In this document: positions 35,626 through 48,763 of the stretch, in pieces | How positions within the stretch are numbered: position 1 is the stretch's first letter | Layout of the letters: each line of letters starts with the position of its first letter | Assembly: GCA_947311845.1 (NCBI GenBank) | Contig: CAMZMU010000117.1 | Location: 75,710,059 to 75,774,058, forward strand | Length of the DNA stretch: 64,000 nucleotides | Source: Poa pratensis | Taxonomy: Eukaryota; Streptophyta; Magnoliopsida; Poales; Poaceae | Direction: 5' to 3' | Position numbers and translations under genes: made by a program | Notes under the pieces: model-generated | The model's database searches: none | Told to the model about the DNA's origin: nothing | The model's input: only the letters and a program-made list of their open reading frames with translations

Positions 35626-37316
35626 ACATGAATCAAGAGCGAAAAAGATGTAGCAACATGAAGATATCCAAGTTGACGGCAGACAGACAAGACATACGCT
35701 TGTTCATGTATTATTCATAAGATATCCAAATTGACGGCTTGATTATACGGCTATACGGTGCAACCGATTGGAGAAAGTCACTTAGGATATATTCGCCAAG
35801 TTTTGTCGGCATATATATGACCGTCGAGAACAATGAGATTCATGTAGTGATGTGAGGTACATTATTTGTTTTGTTGCTATTTATTTGCTGAGTTTTAAAT
35901 GTAACTGGATGATAAATATTAATAAAGGGCTATGCGCATCACTTGATTAGACCCTCCTTTAAAAGAATTAACACGTGGGCAAACCACTCTCAACTACCAT
36001 GCCAAGATCGTACAAGCTATCAATTAAAACCTTATCTAATACTAGAGAAGTCTAAAGTCTAAAGACTGCATGATCGTGTCATCGTCTGCACGTACGCACG
36101 AGTGCCGGTGCCGCACGCTTCCGGGAGGCTCGCGACATCATGGTGTGTGGCTACAAATAGATCCGGTAGTGGGTGTGGCAGCTTGGTGTTTTGGGGAAGT
36201 GCTGCCCAGAGTGTAGCTATAGCTCCACACCATATATATCCATATGCCATTTACATATGGAGCGAACTAGTGCATGCCCATCATAGTTGTCCCCTGCAAA
36301 CTTTACCTACCAATGGTGAGAAAAAGAAATGTATATTGATTGTTTTAACTTTCTACCACTAGAGTCGGGTATGTGCAAGTAGTGTAACCTCTTCTCTTTG
36401 GGCTATCCGTTGGTTGGTTATCAATTTGTGTGCTCCTTCTCGTTTACCTTTAGTTTCCACCACCGTTTTAGGTCCCCATGAACTTTACCGCTTTGTGTGG
36501 TTCACGAGCTTGATCAGCACCGCTACTACCTTTGCAAATTTAGAGCTATATCCTCTTGTCTATTGTCCTTTGCTTATGGTCTCAACTGAAGTGTCGGACT
36601 GTCAATACGAATGTCACACAAGAGAGTAGAAGTATGACAGAGTGGGCAAAAACCCGCCTAATCTATTTCCTAACCAAGCATATCAATATGGTAATCCAAT
36701 CAGGGGATAATGTTTGACAGTGAATATTTCAGTTTAAGTTTATAGGCCCGGGAATGTTTGGTTAAACCCCCAACTCTACTTTTATTAGTTGTAAGCATAT
36801 ATGATTTGTTCAGCTTTGTCCACTGAAATGCATCAATGCAATGGACCGTAACCTTTTGATTATGTTGAAATGGAGGAAGTTTGGCAAGTGGAAGAAAAGT
36901 GCGTCATGCTGCTCACAAGGAGAACGAACAGATAAACTGTAAATATGTTCGGTGACCCCAGACGTTCTAATAAATGTGAAATGGATTCTCCACTCAAGTG
37001 GACTATTCAAACTTCTAATTTCCACCGTTCTCTTTGCATGATGGGTGATAAATGGTAAAAAGTGGCACTAACTATATCAGAAAATGTTGTGTAAACATTA
37101 AGCAACAAGATGTCAAACTCCACTATATACATGCTGTAGGGAGTACCATTTGAATAAGAAATCTGGTCAAATGACATCAACTAATGCGTAAATGCTATAG
37201 GTCCTAATCACATTGGTTTAGAACACCCAAATGTATTTGGGCATTCGTCAAACCTAATCTCATTTGTTTAGAACACCCAACAACTCTTAGACGAATGCGC
37301 AAATACATGCAAACAT
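35626..37316. other. Intergenic, nothing recognised
   Basis: Short ORFs only, none resembling proteins. A small direct repeat (AAGATATCCAARTTGACGGC at about 35662 and 35718) is present. Confidence 0.5.
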
Positions 37317-37369
37317 GAACACATGTAGGAGTTTTTTTTTTTTTTGCGGGGGAACACATGTAGGAGTTT
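37317..37369. repeat. 18-bp direct repeat flanking a 17-bp T-run insertion
   Basis: GAACACATGTAGGAGTTT occurs at 37317-37334 and again at 37352-37369. Between them lie about 11 T and GCGGGG. This looks like a retroposition target duplication round an extremely short poly(A)-only insert on the minus strand. Confidence 0.75.
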
Positions 37370-38769
37370 GTATTCATATTGCCACAAGATTGAGGAAGTA
37401 TTTTAAAGTTATTTCTTCTGCGTCTAGTGTCACTCATTAACTAAAACCGGTGCTGACTGTAATTATACTGTCAGGAAGAGTTCTGCTTCGGCACCGTACC
37501 GAATATTCAGTAAAAAAACTGGATGCGGCTGACATCCGATAGTTAGTAGCACATTTACTCAAGATTAGTAACTAATTCAAATCAATAATAAAACTGAAGA
37601 CAAAGGTTTCAATTCTTGCCCTTCAGGGGCAACAAACGGCTTATTCACCGGCTCCATAGCTGCAAAGTTGTGTTTCCCATGTCTTCTACCCTTGCGTAGG
37701 ACACACGCATGGTCCATTACCATACCCAGATCCCATGCAAAGCGTGCTGGCGACAACCATGCCTCTCGAAAGCTACCAGAACAAGACAACGGTCTTTAGG
37801 TGGCGGAAGGAGAGAGGGAACGAGAACGGCAATGCTAAGTAAGGTACAACTTCTATTTGGGTGGGCATTATAGCAGGCGCTGGGGCAGGCCTAGGCTGTG
37901 GCATAATGGCACGGCGACGAAGGGGTTAGAGGAGGGGAGTGCGACCAGAATTGGGAAAATGAACACAACAGTACGGTGTAATGCTGAAATAGTGGGGCCC
38001 TCATGTAAAGATAACAGTCAAAATGACTTGCTCGTCTACGCAGTGGGTTTCACATGTCATAAAACAAGTCAAACATAAGGCAAATTGGTCATACCTAATG
38101 GCAATTTGCGTCGAGTGGTGTAGGGTAGTGAGGTCGCTCGAGTTAGTTGCATTAAGCCAATTCAAGAAAATCTAATAGCACGTTCCAAATTTCCGCCAGA
38201 ACTAGTGACACACCCGTAATCTATCCTTTATTTCATCCTAGTGTCAACAGTTATGTTGTGTTGTAATAGGTAGAAAATACCTACTCACTCCATTCACTTT
38301 TATAAGGCACACTAGCTATGCCCATCATTTGTTTGTTCTGAAAAACGCCTTACTTCATATGTATTCTATACCTTTATGCTTTACAATAACAGATGTCATT
38401 CTTTATTTCGTACGGAATTGTCGGAGAGATGACACGAATCCCAGCTAAGGTAGAGGAACACCAATTGAAAGCATATCCATGGATGTTCATGAAAAAAGAT
38501 TATTGCCTGCCATGACGTAAAACTGCAAAACTGCGCCATGGTCCGATGGCAAAAGATATTGATGCGCTCAATTATATATGTCCAGTGAAACAGTAGCAAG
38601 CATGAAAAGGCATAATCAACCTAGCCTCTAGACATAATCACGCCTTGGAATATTCTCAAGACCAAACCCACTACTACCTTCTTGTCAATGTCAAGTTCCA
38701 TCACTCTGGCTTGTTAATTAGTTGTCCTACCGTAGAAGTTTAAATGGGATAGCTTGTGATTTTCCTTGT

Positions 38770-38900
38770 TCCCTAGACTTTTTTAAAAGAAAAAGCCTAA
38801 ACTTTATTAGGGCATATGGCCCGACACAAAACCAGCAATAGGTGCTGGTACTTCATACTCCCAGAGCAGAGCTCTGTTTACATCACATGACGACCCGATT
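38770..38900 (-). mobile_element. Possible LINE 3' end remnant
   Basis: Inverse strand reads AATAAAGTTTAGGC and ends in an A-rich run, similar to other LINE tails. Weak evidence only. Confidence 0.25.
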
Positions 38901-39204
38901 TTAGACTTGATGTGTCGAAGGTTATTCATGGATGTATCCATATAATTCAGGTTCGACATTAAGATAATCGCAAGAACGATTGTAAAGATTGTGGGGGAAA
39001 GGTGACGTTTGAGTAGTCCTGGTACGACATTAACATGAGAGAGTTTTCCTACGTTTGGCCCCTCTTGGAAGAGACCTACTCCCTAGTTTGATGCATTGTG
39101 TCGAGAGCTTTTCTTTCTTTAGAAGATAATGTCACTGTGTATCATGTGTTTCTGACCAGCCTAAGTCACTCTAGACCCATCCTAAACTAGTCCCAAGCCC
39201 TGCA

Positions 39205-39540
39205 GAAAGTTATTTTGCAACCCCCTTTTTAAATTAACGTTTTAAAGTTTTCAAAAATTACGAGAAAAATCATAGGATTGGCAAATGACGTACCCTAAGG
39301 TGCTGCAAAATTTCAACGTGAAATATTTTGTATTTTGGCCTACACGAACATCACAAGTTTTGACATATGATTTTTCTGGAAATATGCACTGTTCACCACC
39401 TTAGATTTAGAAATTTGTCATTTTTACACCGCTCAAAATAAACAATATTTCGCATTGATATTTTGCACACTGGTAAGAATATTTTCAATTTGTTTTGAAA
39501 CTTTAAAGGGTCGTTTTCGAATTTTTAAACACGGGCTACA
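39205..39540. mobile_element. Fold-back MITE-like inverted repeat
   Basis: The left half (TGCAAAATTTCAACGTGAAA, then TTTTGTATTTTGGCC) and the inverse of the right half (TGCAAAATATCAATGCGAAA, then TTGTTTATTTTGAGC) match, with the centre near GCACTGTTCACCACC. The ends are diffuse and the target duplication is unclear. Confidence 0.55.
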
Positions 39541-40040
39541 TGTTGCTTATCTCTTTATCTTGGAAAAAGAGAGACGAAGATTTGCTGATTTGCTTTGCTA
39601 TTTCCCAAGATCGGGGAACCCACACTATGTTCTAGAGGCGAAATGGAGCACATTGCGATATGCCTCTGCGACATATATTCCAAGACATAATCATCCGCTA
39701 AGTTATCTCTCAACAACAAAAATGCTTTTGATATAGACACACCGTGTGTTGGGAAAATGGGGTGGGGTTTGGTCACATGAAGTGCTGCCACTCTACCAGT
39801 GCATCTGTGCATGCACCAAAGCCCACTGACTACCGTAGAGTTCGTCCAGATCACCTTGTTTTGATGCCTAATATGCAAGCTCTTCACTCTCTCTAGACCC
39901 GTGCGTGGCCACCGATCTAGCATACCATGCAGCCACGAATTTCCTGCTACTCGCCCTCAGTTTCAAAATACTTTGACATAGCTTTGTCAAAATACGGATC
40001 TACTAGATGCATCCACATTTGGACAAACTCATATCAAGTA

Positions 40041-40157
40041 CTCACTCTGTCCAAAAGTAACTGTCTCGGATTTGGCTAAAAGCGAATGTATGTAGACACG
40101 AAACACATCTATACATCCACTTTTTGACAAATCTGAGACACTTATGGACGGAGGAAG
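40041..40157. mobile_element. Stowaway-like MITE with TA target duplication
   Basis: A 117-bp element begins CTCACTCTGTCC and ends GGACGGAGGAAG. It is flanked by TA at 40039-40040 and 40158-40159. The arms CAAAAGTAACTGTCTCGGAT and the inverse of ATCTGAGACACTTATGG pair. Confidence 0.85.
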
Positions 40158-40259
40158 TAGCACTTTGCAAGCCTCTTTACAATATTATCATCTACACTTG
40201 CTTCGTCCTAAAACAACCACGAGTCGGTGCATGCATGCCTCCCACGACTCATAGGATTA

Positions 40260-40702
40260 ACCCCGTGGCCGCACCAAACATTCCTCTCCCCGCTGTCCCC
40301 TGCCTCGCCGCCGCGCCGGCGGCGGCAGCCAGCCAGCCCGTGGCAGCGATGGGGCCTCTCTAGTCGTCTCCTCCTCGACCCTCCCCACTTAGCTCCCTCC
40401 CGTGACCAGTTTTCCTTGCTTGGCGGCGCCAAACTTCATGGCAGCCAACGGCGGACGGGTCATCGAGCGACCATATCTAGCCCTGGGCTAGCACCGCGCG
40501 ACCTGTGCCAGATCTAGGAGGGCCCTTGCATAGCTCGGTGCGCCGCGGGGCCTCTGACTGCAGGGGTGTTGCGCGGGCTCGGCCCAGGGTGATCTCCAAG
40601 CGCAACTAGGGTGGCTGCACATGGCTCTCTCCGGCGACTCCGCGCGACATGCGTCAGATCTGGCAGGCCCAACACACTGCTCATTGCTGCCCAGCTGGGG
40701 TC
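40260..40702. other. GC-rich repeat segment, left of a retrotransposon
   Basis: GC-rich DNA with repeated GCCAGATCTAGG, GTCAGATCTGGCAGG-like motifs and no credible protein. It may continue beyond the retrotransposon at 48764-49560, which has a similar style, so the two could be halves of one unclassified repeat. Confidence 0.4.
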
Positions 40703-42307
40703 TGATACGTCTCAAACGTATCTATAATTTTTAATGTTCCATGCTTGTTTTATACATATTGCTACATGTTTTATATACACTTCATAGCATTTTTATGTAT
40801 TTTTTGGGACTAACCTATTAACAAGATGCCACAGTGCCAGTTCCTGTTTTCTGCTGTTTTTCCGTTTCAGAAAAACTAGTAAGGAAATATTCTCGGAATT
40901 GGACGAAAATCAACGGAGCCCAGTTTGTCACCGACACGAAGACGAAGTCCGAAGGGCGCACGAAGAAGCAACCCAGGGGAGCCAGACACCACTAGGGCGC
41001 GGCCCCCTGCCTGGCGCGCCGTGGTGGTGTGTGGGGCCCTCGGCTGGCCCCACGCGCCGCCCTTTCGCCTATATATTGCCTCCTTCCCGAAAACCCTAAA
41101 TACCCGAGCACTATTCCATGAAAAGTTCCATCGCCGCCACCGTCGTCAACCCTAGTTCGGGAGGGTTCTGAAGCTCCTCCCGGCGCCCTGCCGGAGAGGG
41201 AGATCATCACCGGAGGGCTCTACATCACCATGCCCGCCTCCGGAGTGATGCGTGAGTAGTTCATCCTTGGACTACGGGTGCATAGCAGTAGCTAGGTGGA
41301 TGTCTCTCCACTTTGTGCTATCATGTTTAGATCTTGTGAGCTGCCTAATATGATCAAGATCATCTTATTGTAATGCTACATGTTGTGTTTGCTGGGATCC
41401 GATGAATAGTGATGTTATCATCAAGTTGTTTATCAATCTATCTACAGTTTTATTTATGTTATTGCATGCTCTCCGTTGCTAGTAGATGGTTTGGCCAAGT
41501 AGATGCTTGTGACTCCAAGAGGGAGTATTTATGCTCGATAGTGGGTTCATGCCTCCAGTAATCTGGGTGAGTGACAAGAACATCTAAGGTTGTGGATGTG
41601 CTGTTACCACTAGATAAAATAACTAATGCTTAGCTTAAGGTACTGCTATTAAGTCTAATGCGTTTGTTTACATTACACACTTTGCTTAATGCAATAATCT
41701 GTTGTTTGCAACTTAATACTAACGGGAGACACGGATGCTATCCCGGAAGTGGATTATTTAGGCATGGATGCAGCTGGTAAGCGGTCCATGTATTATGTTG
41801 TAATGCCCAATAAATACTACAATAAACTATCTTGTCATATATTGCATTGTCATGCGCTTGCTATTTGTCAATTGCCCAGCTGTAATTTGTTTACCCAACA
41901 TGCATGTTATCTTTTATGAGAGACACCACTAGTGAACTGTGGACCCCGGTCCATTCTTTTACACTGAAAACCAACTGCAATCATCTGTTCTCTGTTACTT
42001 TCTGCATTTATTATTATTCTCCACACCATACGTTTAATCCTTTGTATTCAGCAAGCCGGGAAGATTGACAACCTTCCTGTTTCGTTGGGGCAAAGTAGTT
42101 TTATTGTGTTGTGTGCAGGTCCACGTCAACACCAAATCATCTGACATTGCGCGTGCCATATTTTCTGGTGCCGTTGACAACCTTCTGAAGCACTTTTGAC
42201 TCCTACTGGATTGATAACCTTGGTAGATATCAAGGGAAAATTGCTGCTGCACTACATCATACCTTCCTCTTGGGGTCTCCCAACGAACGTGTGTTTTCAC
42301 GTCATCA
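40703..42307 (+). repeat. 5' LTR of the older Gypsy-type element
   Basis: Promoter-like CCTATATATTGCC lies near 41069. The block CTGTTTTTCCGTTTCAG resembles a similar block in the LTRs of the 21209 element. Confidence 0.92.
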
Positions 42308-42509
42308 AGCACATTTTCTGGCGCCGTTGCCGGGGAGTCAAGAGGCTACAGCAAGGGGAGTCTCAACTTCCAATCTCATTACTTTGTTTTTGTCTTGCTT
42401 AGTTTATTTTATTTTATCTTGTTTGCTTTTAAAAATCAAAAAACACAAAAAAATCCTGCATTTAGTTAATTTCGGTTTGTTATTTTGTTTTGTTTTTAAT
42501 TTTGTTAAA

Positions 42510-44610
42510 ATGAGTAATCTTGAGAACACTAAGTTGTGTGACTTCACTAGCACAAACAACAATGATTTTATATGCACACCTATTGCTCCACCTGCTTCAA
42601 AAGCAGAGTTTTATGAAATAAAACCTGCACTGTTAAATCTTGTTATGAAGGAGCAATTTTTGGTGTTAGTACTGATGATGCTGCTGCTCACCTTAATAAT
42701 TTTGTTGAACTATGTGACATGCAAAAGTATAAAGAGGTAGAAGGTGACATTATAAAACTGAAACTTTTTCCTTTCTCCTTGAGAGGACGTGCTAAAGAGT
42801 GGTTGCTATCTTTGCCTAGAAATAGTATTGATTCATGGACTAAGTGCAAAGATTCTTTTATTGGAAAATATTACCCTCCTGCTAAGATTATATCATTGAG
42901 AAGTGGCATTATGAATTTTAAGCAATATGATAATGAACATGTCGCTCAAGCTTGGGAAAGAATGAAAGCAATGGTAAAGAATTGTCCCACTCATGGACTG
43001 ACTATTTGGATGATCATCCAAACCTTTTATGCAGGATTAAATTTTTCTTCAAGGAATTTGCTGGATTCGGCCGCCGGAGGTACCTTTATGTCCATCACTT
43101 TAGGTGCAGCAACAAAGCTCTTAGATGATATGATGGTAAATTATTCTGAATGGCACACCGAAAGAGCTCCAACAGGTAAGAAGGTAAATTCTGTTGAAGA
43201 AATCTCTTCCTTGAGTGATAAAGTTGATACTATTATGTCTATGCTTGCAAATAATCAAGTTCATGCTGATCCTAATAATGTTCCTTTAGCTTCTTTGGTT
43301 GCTCAAGAAGAGCATGTTGATGTGAACTTCATTAAAAATAATAATTTCAACAACAATGCTTATAGGAACAACTTTGGTAATAGTAATTATAAGCCCTATC
43401 CTTCTAATAGTGGCAATGCTTATGGTAATTCCTACAACAATAATAAGAGTGTGCCCTCTGATCTTGAAGTTATGCTTAAGGATTTTATTGGTACACAAAC
43501 TGCTTTTAATAAAACTGTTGAGGAAAAACTAGGGAAACTTGATGGTCTTGCTTCTAAAGTTGATAATCTTGTGCTTGATGTTGAGTTTTTGAAAATAAAG
43601 AGTATGCCTCATGATGTTAAAGAGAGCAAAACTCTCAATGCTATACAAATTAAAATTGATAACAATGTTAGGATGCTAGCCGAGTTGCATGCTAGGTGGG
43701 AAAGAGAGGAAAAAGAAGCTGAAATTGCTGAAAAAGGTAGGATTGCTAGAGTTTGCACTATTTCTACTACTGAAAATGTTAAAACCGTGTGCACTAGTGA
43801 ATTACCTACAGGTCCTAATCATGCTAGTAATAAGAAAATTAAAATTGGGGAGATCTCTACCTTGGTTGAAAATAGTTCTAAATTGCCTGATAGCACTAAA
43901 ACTGTTACAGATAAAAGTGCTGAAATTTTTCGAGGTATAGGAGATAATGGTCCCATTACTTTTGATGATAATAATTTTGATTTTGATGGTTGTAATCTCA
44001 CTGAAGTTATTAAGTTCTTGCAAAAGTTAGCTGAGAATCCTAATGCTAGTAAAATAAACATGGCTTTTACTAAGCATATTACTAATGCTCTTATTCATGC
44101 TAGGGAAGAGAAACTTAAACGTGAAGCTTCTATTCCTAGAAAGTTAGAAGATGGGTGGGAACCCACCATTAAAATGAGAGTGAATGATTTTGATTGCAAT
44201 GCCTTGTGTGATCTTGGTGCTAGTATTTCTGTTATGCCTAAGAAACTTTATGATATGCTTGATCTAGCACCATTAGAAAATTGTTATTTGAATGTTCATT
44301 TTGCTGATTCTACTATGAAGAAACCTGTGGGTAGGATTGATGATGTTCTTATTATGGTTAACAATAATTATGTTCCTGTTGATTTTTTGTTTTGGATATT
44401 GAATGCAAATCCTCTTGTCCTATTGTTTTGGGAAGACCTTTTCTTAGAACTGTTGGTGCTATTATTGATATGAGAGAAGGTAATATTAAATTTCAATTCC
44501 CACTCAAGAAAGGTATGGAACACTTTCCTAGGAAGAGGATGAAACAACCTTTTGATTCTATTGTTCGAACAAGCTATGATTTTGATGTTTCCACTCTTGA
44601 TAATACTTGA
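42510..44610 (+). pseudogene. gag-protease of the older Gypsy-type element, two frameshifts
   Basis: The first frame starts MSNLENTKLCDFTSTNNNDF. After one lost T near 42660 it continues as the main gag domain: KLFPFSLRGRAKEWLLSLP, then SFIGKYYPPAKIISLRSGI, then QAWERMKAMVKNCPTHGL. An Asn-rich stretch (NNNFNNNAYRNNFGNSNYK) follows, then a coiled-coil-like region and the protease motif DLGASISVMPKKLY. A second shift near 44385 separates the last block, CPIVLGRPFLRTVGAIID. The order matches the element at 21209-30761, but the sequence is well diverged. Confidence 0.88.
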
Positions 44611-47159
44611 TTCATGCTTTGTGCCTAGCTAAAAGGCGTTAAAAAAAGCGCTTATGGGAGGCAACCCATTTTATTTTTGTTATTTTATTTTGTTGAGTCA
44701 AGGAATTAGCTTACTTCTGTAACAATTCCTTTGTATCTTTTATTTTTCGTTTTGTTGTGCCAAGAAGAGCCTCTAATAGCAAGATAGCACTAAAAGTTTA
44801 GTTTGCTGTCCAGAAACAGATTTCTGTGCCTCACGGTAAAAATTCGTGAAAAATCACGGAACAGTATTTTAATCTGCAAATTTTTGTGCAGAAGCCTGAG
44901 CTTTTTACCTATCTTTCGTTAGTTCAGCGTTTTCTGATTTGAGCGACGTAAGTGCCTCGAAAAAATTCGTCTTCACGGACTGTTCTGGTTTTGACAGATT
45001 CTGTCTAGTTTTGCATTCTCTCTTTTACAAGTGTTAAGTGAAATTCTTTAAAGGTGGAAGAGCTTCACATAAGGCTAGTAAACAGTAGCTAATGTTTAAA
45101 ATGATGTTTATAATGTGTCTTTACAGAACCAAGTGAGATTATGATTTGATGCACTAACCCTCTAATGAAGTTTACTCTGAGTTTGGTGTGAAGGAAGTTT
45201 TCAAGTATTAAGAGAGAAGGGTGATAAAATAAGATCAAGAAGAGTGAAGAGCTTAAGCTTGGGGAGGCTCCCCTGGACCTCCCCAACATATTTCAAGAAG
45301 ACTCAAGCGTCTAAGCTTGGGGATGCCCAAGGCATCCCCTTCTTCATCGACAAATTATCAGGTCATCTCTAGTGAGACTATATTTTTATTTCTTCACATT
45401 TTAAGTGTGTTCTTGGAGCGTCTGTGTGTTTTATTTTCAGTTTGTTTATGTTTTGTTCTCTGGTCATAACTAGTTGGACCCTAGCACTCTTGTTTGGGAG
45501 AGAGACACGCTCCGCTTTTTCATTAGAATACTCCTATTCTTCACTTATACTTGTTGAGTATTCTTGTCTAGCGCTGCTATGCTTCTAGCTCTTGTTTTTC
45601 ATGTATCTCTTGTTCAGAGCTATTAGTTCTTTTGAAGAAAGTACTCTCTTGCTTCACTTATATTTGTTTGGAGAGTTGTTAAAAAATTGATTGGTGTTTG
45701 GTTGGAACAGAAAATGCTATGCATGTGGTAATGGTATAAAGAAAATGCTTACATAGTCTTGTAGATCATTTGTTTTGAGTAACTTGATACTTTTCAATTG
45801 TTTTGAGTTATCAAGTAAGTAATGTTTAAACTTGTGTATCATGTAAGTAAAGGCTCATTAGTGAAGAACTACCGTTAAAGCTTGAAGTTATTTGATTTGT
45901 CATAATTGGTAGTTCCAAAGTCTAGATATTTTCTGTTAAAAGGATGCTTTGGTTAACAAGGAAGACAGTGTGGAGTCTTATAGTTTTTCTTATATGTTCA
46001 TCATATGGTTCTTTTTATACCGGTTGACGTTATGTGTTTGCTTAAAATAACCTTGCTAGCCTAAACTCTGTACTGAGAGGGAATGCTTCTCGTGCATCCA
46101 AAACCCTGAGCCAAAATCCATGCCATCTGTGTCCACCATACCTACCTATATGTGGTATTTTCTTGCCACTCCAAGTAAATTTGTCATGTGCTACCTTTAA
46201 ATTATTCAAAACTGTTACTACTTCTTATTTGTGTCTCTGTTTACCAGCTCATGAGGAAGTAGTAGATCATCTTTATTACACTTGTCAATCAGACTTTACT
46301 CCAGACTAGCAGCTTACATCTGCTTATCTATAATTTTGCAAAAAGAGCTGGCAGCGGGTGCCCAGCCCCCTTAATTTACAACTTTCATCATAAACTCTCC
46401 TCACATTTTGTTCCTGAGCATTCAGTCAAACATCTGCATGTGTAAACAAAGAGAAAAGAGGAATGATCTGCTTGCTGCAGAAATAACGTTCCTCAATGGG
46501 AGCCGCTCTTAAAAAGTCTGGTTGGCAGGGGTAATACTGTATTGTTTGCTACCATTCGTTGACCATTAACATGCACCTCTCAAAATATATTTTTACTCTC
46601 TATATGATTTCAAAAACTAAAAAGCTCTAGCACATGACATAATCCCTGCTTCCCTCTGCGAAGGGCCTTTCTTTTACTTTTATGTTGAGTCAGTTTTCCT
46701 ACTCCTGTCTATTCTCCACAAGCAAACACTAGTGTCAACTTTGGTACAAGAATTGTTATATGTTAGCATATTAGACTAATTATGCTACTTTGTGTTGACA
46801 ATATCCATGAGATAAATATGTTGAAAGTTGAAGCAAATGCTGAAACTTAAATCTTCCTTTGTGTTGGTCAAACACTTTTAATTCGAAAATGTTGCTTGGT
46901 GAGCTAACTTTTATGCAAATTCTCATAGCTCATGTCTCCAAAGTACTATCCATGAAAAGTTTTTTACTTGTATGATATATTATGTTTACTCCTTGTTTAC
47001 TTTTTAGCAACTATAGACAATTGTCTTGGATCACTTCATTCAGTTCATGTGCCTTACACTACTATTTGATCAAGATTATGTTGGTAGCATGTCACTCCAA
47101 AAATTATATTATTATCGTTTACCTACTCGAGGACGAGTAGGAACTAAGCTTGGGGATGC
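44611..47159 (+). other. Non-coding 3' internal region of the older element
   Basis: No ORFs. The section 46250-46720 matches, inverted, the 22850-23560 block of the young element. TTAAGCTTGGGGA recurs near 45254, 45315 and 47148, the last being the presumed polypurine tract. Confidence 0.8.
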
Positions 47160-48763
47160 TGATACGTCTCAAACGTATCTATAATTTTTGATGTTCCATG
47201 CTTGTTTTATACATATTGCTACATGTTTTATATACACTTCATAGCATTTTTATGCATTTTCTGGGACTAACCTATTAACAAGATGCCACAGTGCAGTTCC
47301 TGTTTTCTGCTGTTTTTCCGTTTCAGAAAAGCTAGTAGGAAATATTCTCGGAATTGGACGAAAATCAACGGAGCCCAGTTTTTCACCGACACGAAGACGA
47401 AGTCCGAAGGGCGCACGAAGAAGCGACCCAGGGGAGCCAACACCACTAGGGCGCGGCCCCCCTGCCTGGCGCGCCGTGGTGGTGTGTGGGGCCCTCGGCT
47501 GGCCCCACGCGCCGCCCTTTGCCTATATATTGCCTCCGTCCCGAAAACCCTAAATACCCGAGCATTATTCCACGAAAAGTTCCGTCGCCGCCGCCGTCGT
47601 CAACCCTAGTTCGGGAGGGTTCTGAAGCTCCTCCCGGCACCCTGCCGAGAGGGAGATCATCACGGAGGGCTCTACATCACCATGCCCCCTCCGGAGTGAT
47701 GCGTGAGTAGTTCATCCTTGGACTACGGGTCCATAGCAGTAGCTAGATGGTTGTCTCTCCACTTTGTGCTATCATGTTTAGATCTTGTGAGCTGCCTAAC
47801 ATGATCAAGATCATCTTATTGTAATGCTACATGTTGTGTTTGCTGGGATCCGATGAATAGTGATGTTATGATCAAGTTGTTTATCAATCTATCTACTGTT
47901 TTATTTATGTTCTTGCATGCTCTCCATTGCTAGTAGATGCTTTGGCCAAGTAGATGCTTGTGACTCCAAGAGGGAGTATTTATGCTCGATAGTGGGTTCA
48001 TGCCTCCAGTAATCTGGGTGAGTGACAAGAACATCTAAGGTTGTGGATGTGCTGTTGCCACTAGGGATAAAATAACTAATGCTTAGCTTAAGGGTACTGC
48101 TGTTAAGTCTAATGCGTTTGTTTACATTACACACTTGCTTAATGCAATAATCTGTTGTTTGCAACTTAATACTAACGGGAGACACGGATGCTATCCGGAA
48201 GTGGATTATTTAGGCATGGATGCAGCTGGTAAGCGGTCCATGTATTATGTTGTAATGCCCAATAAATACTACAATAAACTATCTTGTCATTATTGCATTG
48301 TCATGCGCTTGCTATTTGTCAATTGCCCAGCTGTAATTTGTTTACCCAACATGCATGTTATCTTTTATGGAGAGACACCACTAGTGAACTGTGGACCCCA
48401 ATCCATTCTTTTACACTGATAAAAACACCAACTGCAATCATCTGTTCTTGTTACTTTCTGCATTTATTATTATTCTCCACACCATACGTTTAATCCTTTG
48501 TATTCAGCAAGCCGGAAGATTGACAACCTTCCTGTTTCGTTGGGGCAAAGTAGTTTTATTGTGTGTGTGCAGGTCCACGTCAACAACCAAATCATCTGAC
48601 ATTGCGCCGTGCCATATTTTCTGGTGCCGTTGACAACCTTCTGAAGCACTTTTGACTCCTACAGGATTGATAACCATGGTAGATATCAAGGGAAAATTGC
48701 TGCTGCACTACATCATACCTTCCTCTTGGGGTCTCTCAATGAACGTGTGTTTTCACGTCATCA
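47160..48763 (+). repeat. 3' LTR of the older Gypsy-type element
   Basis: Same order of sequence as its partner with scattered changes such as AATTTTTAATG to AATTTTTGATG, and several one- or two-base gaps. Confidence 0.92.

Larger units (their letters stand above)
40703..48763 (+). mobile_element. Older Gypsy-type (Athila-like) LTR retrotransposon, no pol
   Basis: LTRs at 40703-42307 and 47160-48763 (1,605 and 1,604 bp) begin TGATACGTCTCAAACGTATC and end TTTTCACGTCATCA. The flanks GGGTC and GGATC differ by one base. The primer-binding site TGGCGCCGTTGCCGGGGA, as in the element at 21209, is near 42319. The polypurine tract AAGCTTGGGGATGC precedes the 3' LTR. The LTRs differ by many substitutions and small gaps, so this insertion is clearly older. 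Internal coding is limited to a broken gag-protease, then 2.5 kb without ORFs. Confidence 0.93.

Noticed and set aside
38281..38420. Stowaway-like MITE starting CTCACTCCATTCAC
   Set aside because: Only one end is recognisable; no matching second end or TA duplication found.
5643..47000. Window-wide base deletions as sequencing error
   Set aside because: Many breaks look like single-base losses, but the 1.4-kb LTR pair differs at one base and the transposase, VQ and GDPD frames are clean. So a general high error rate is unlikely, though individual sites may still be errors.
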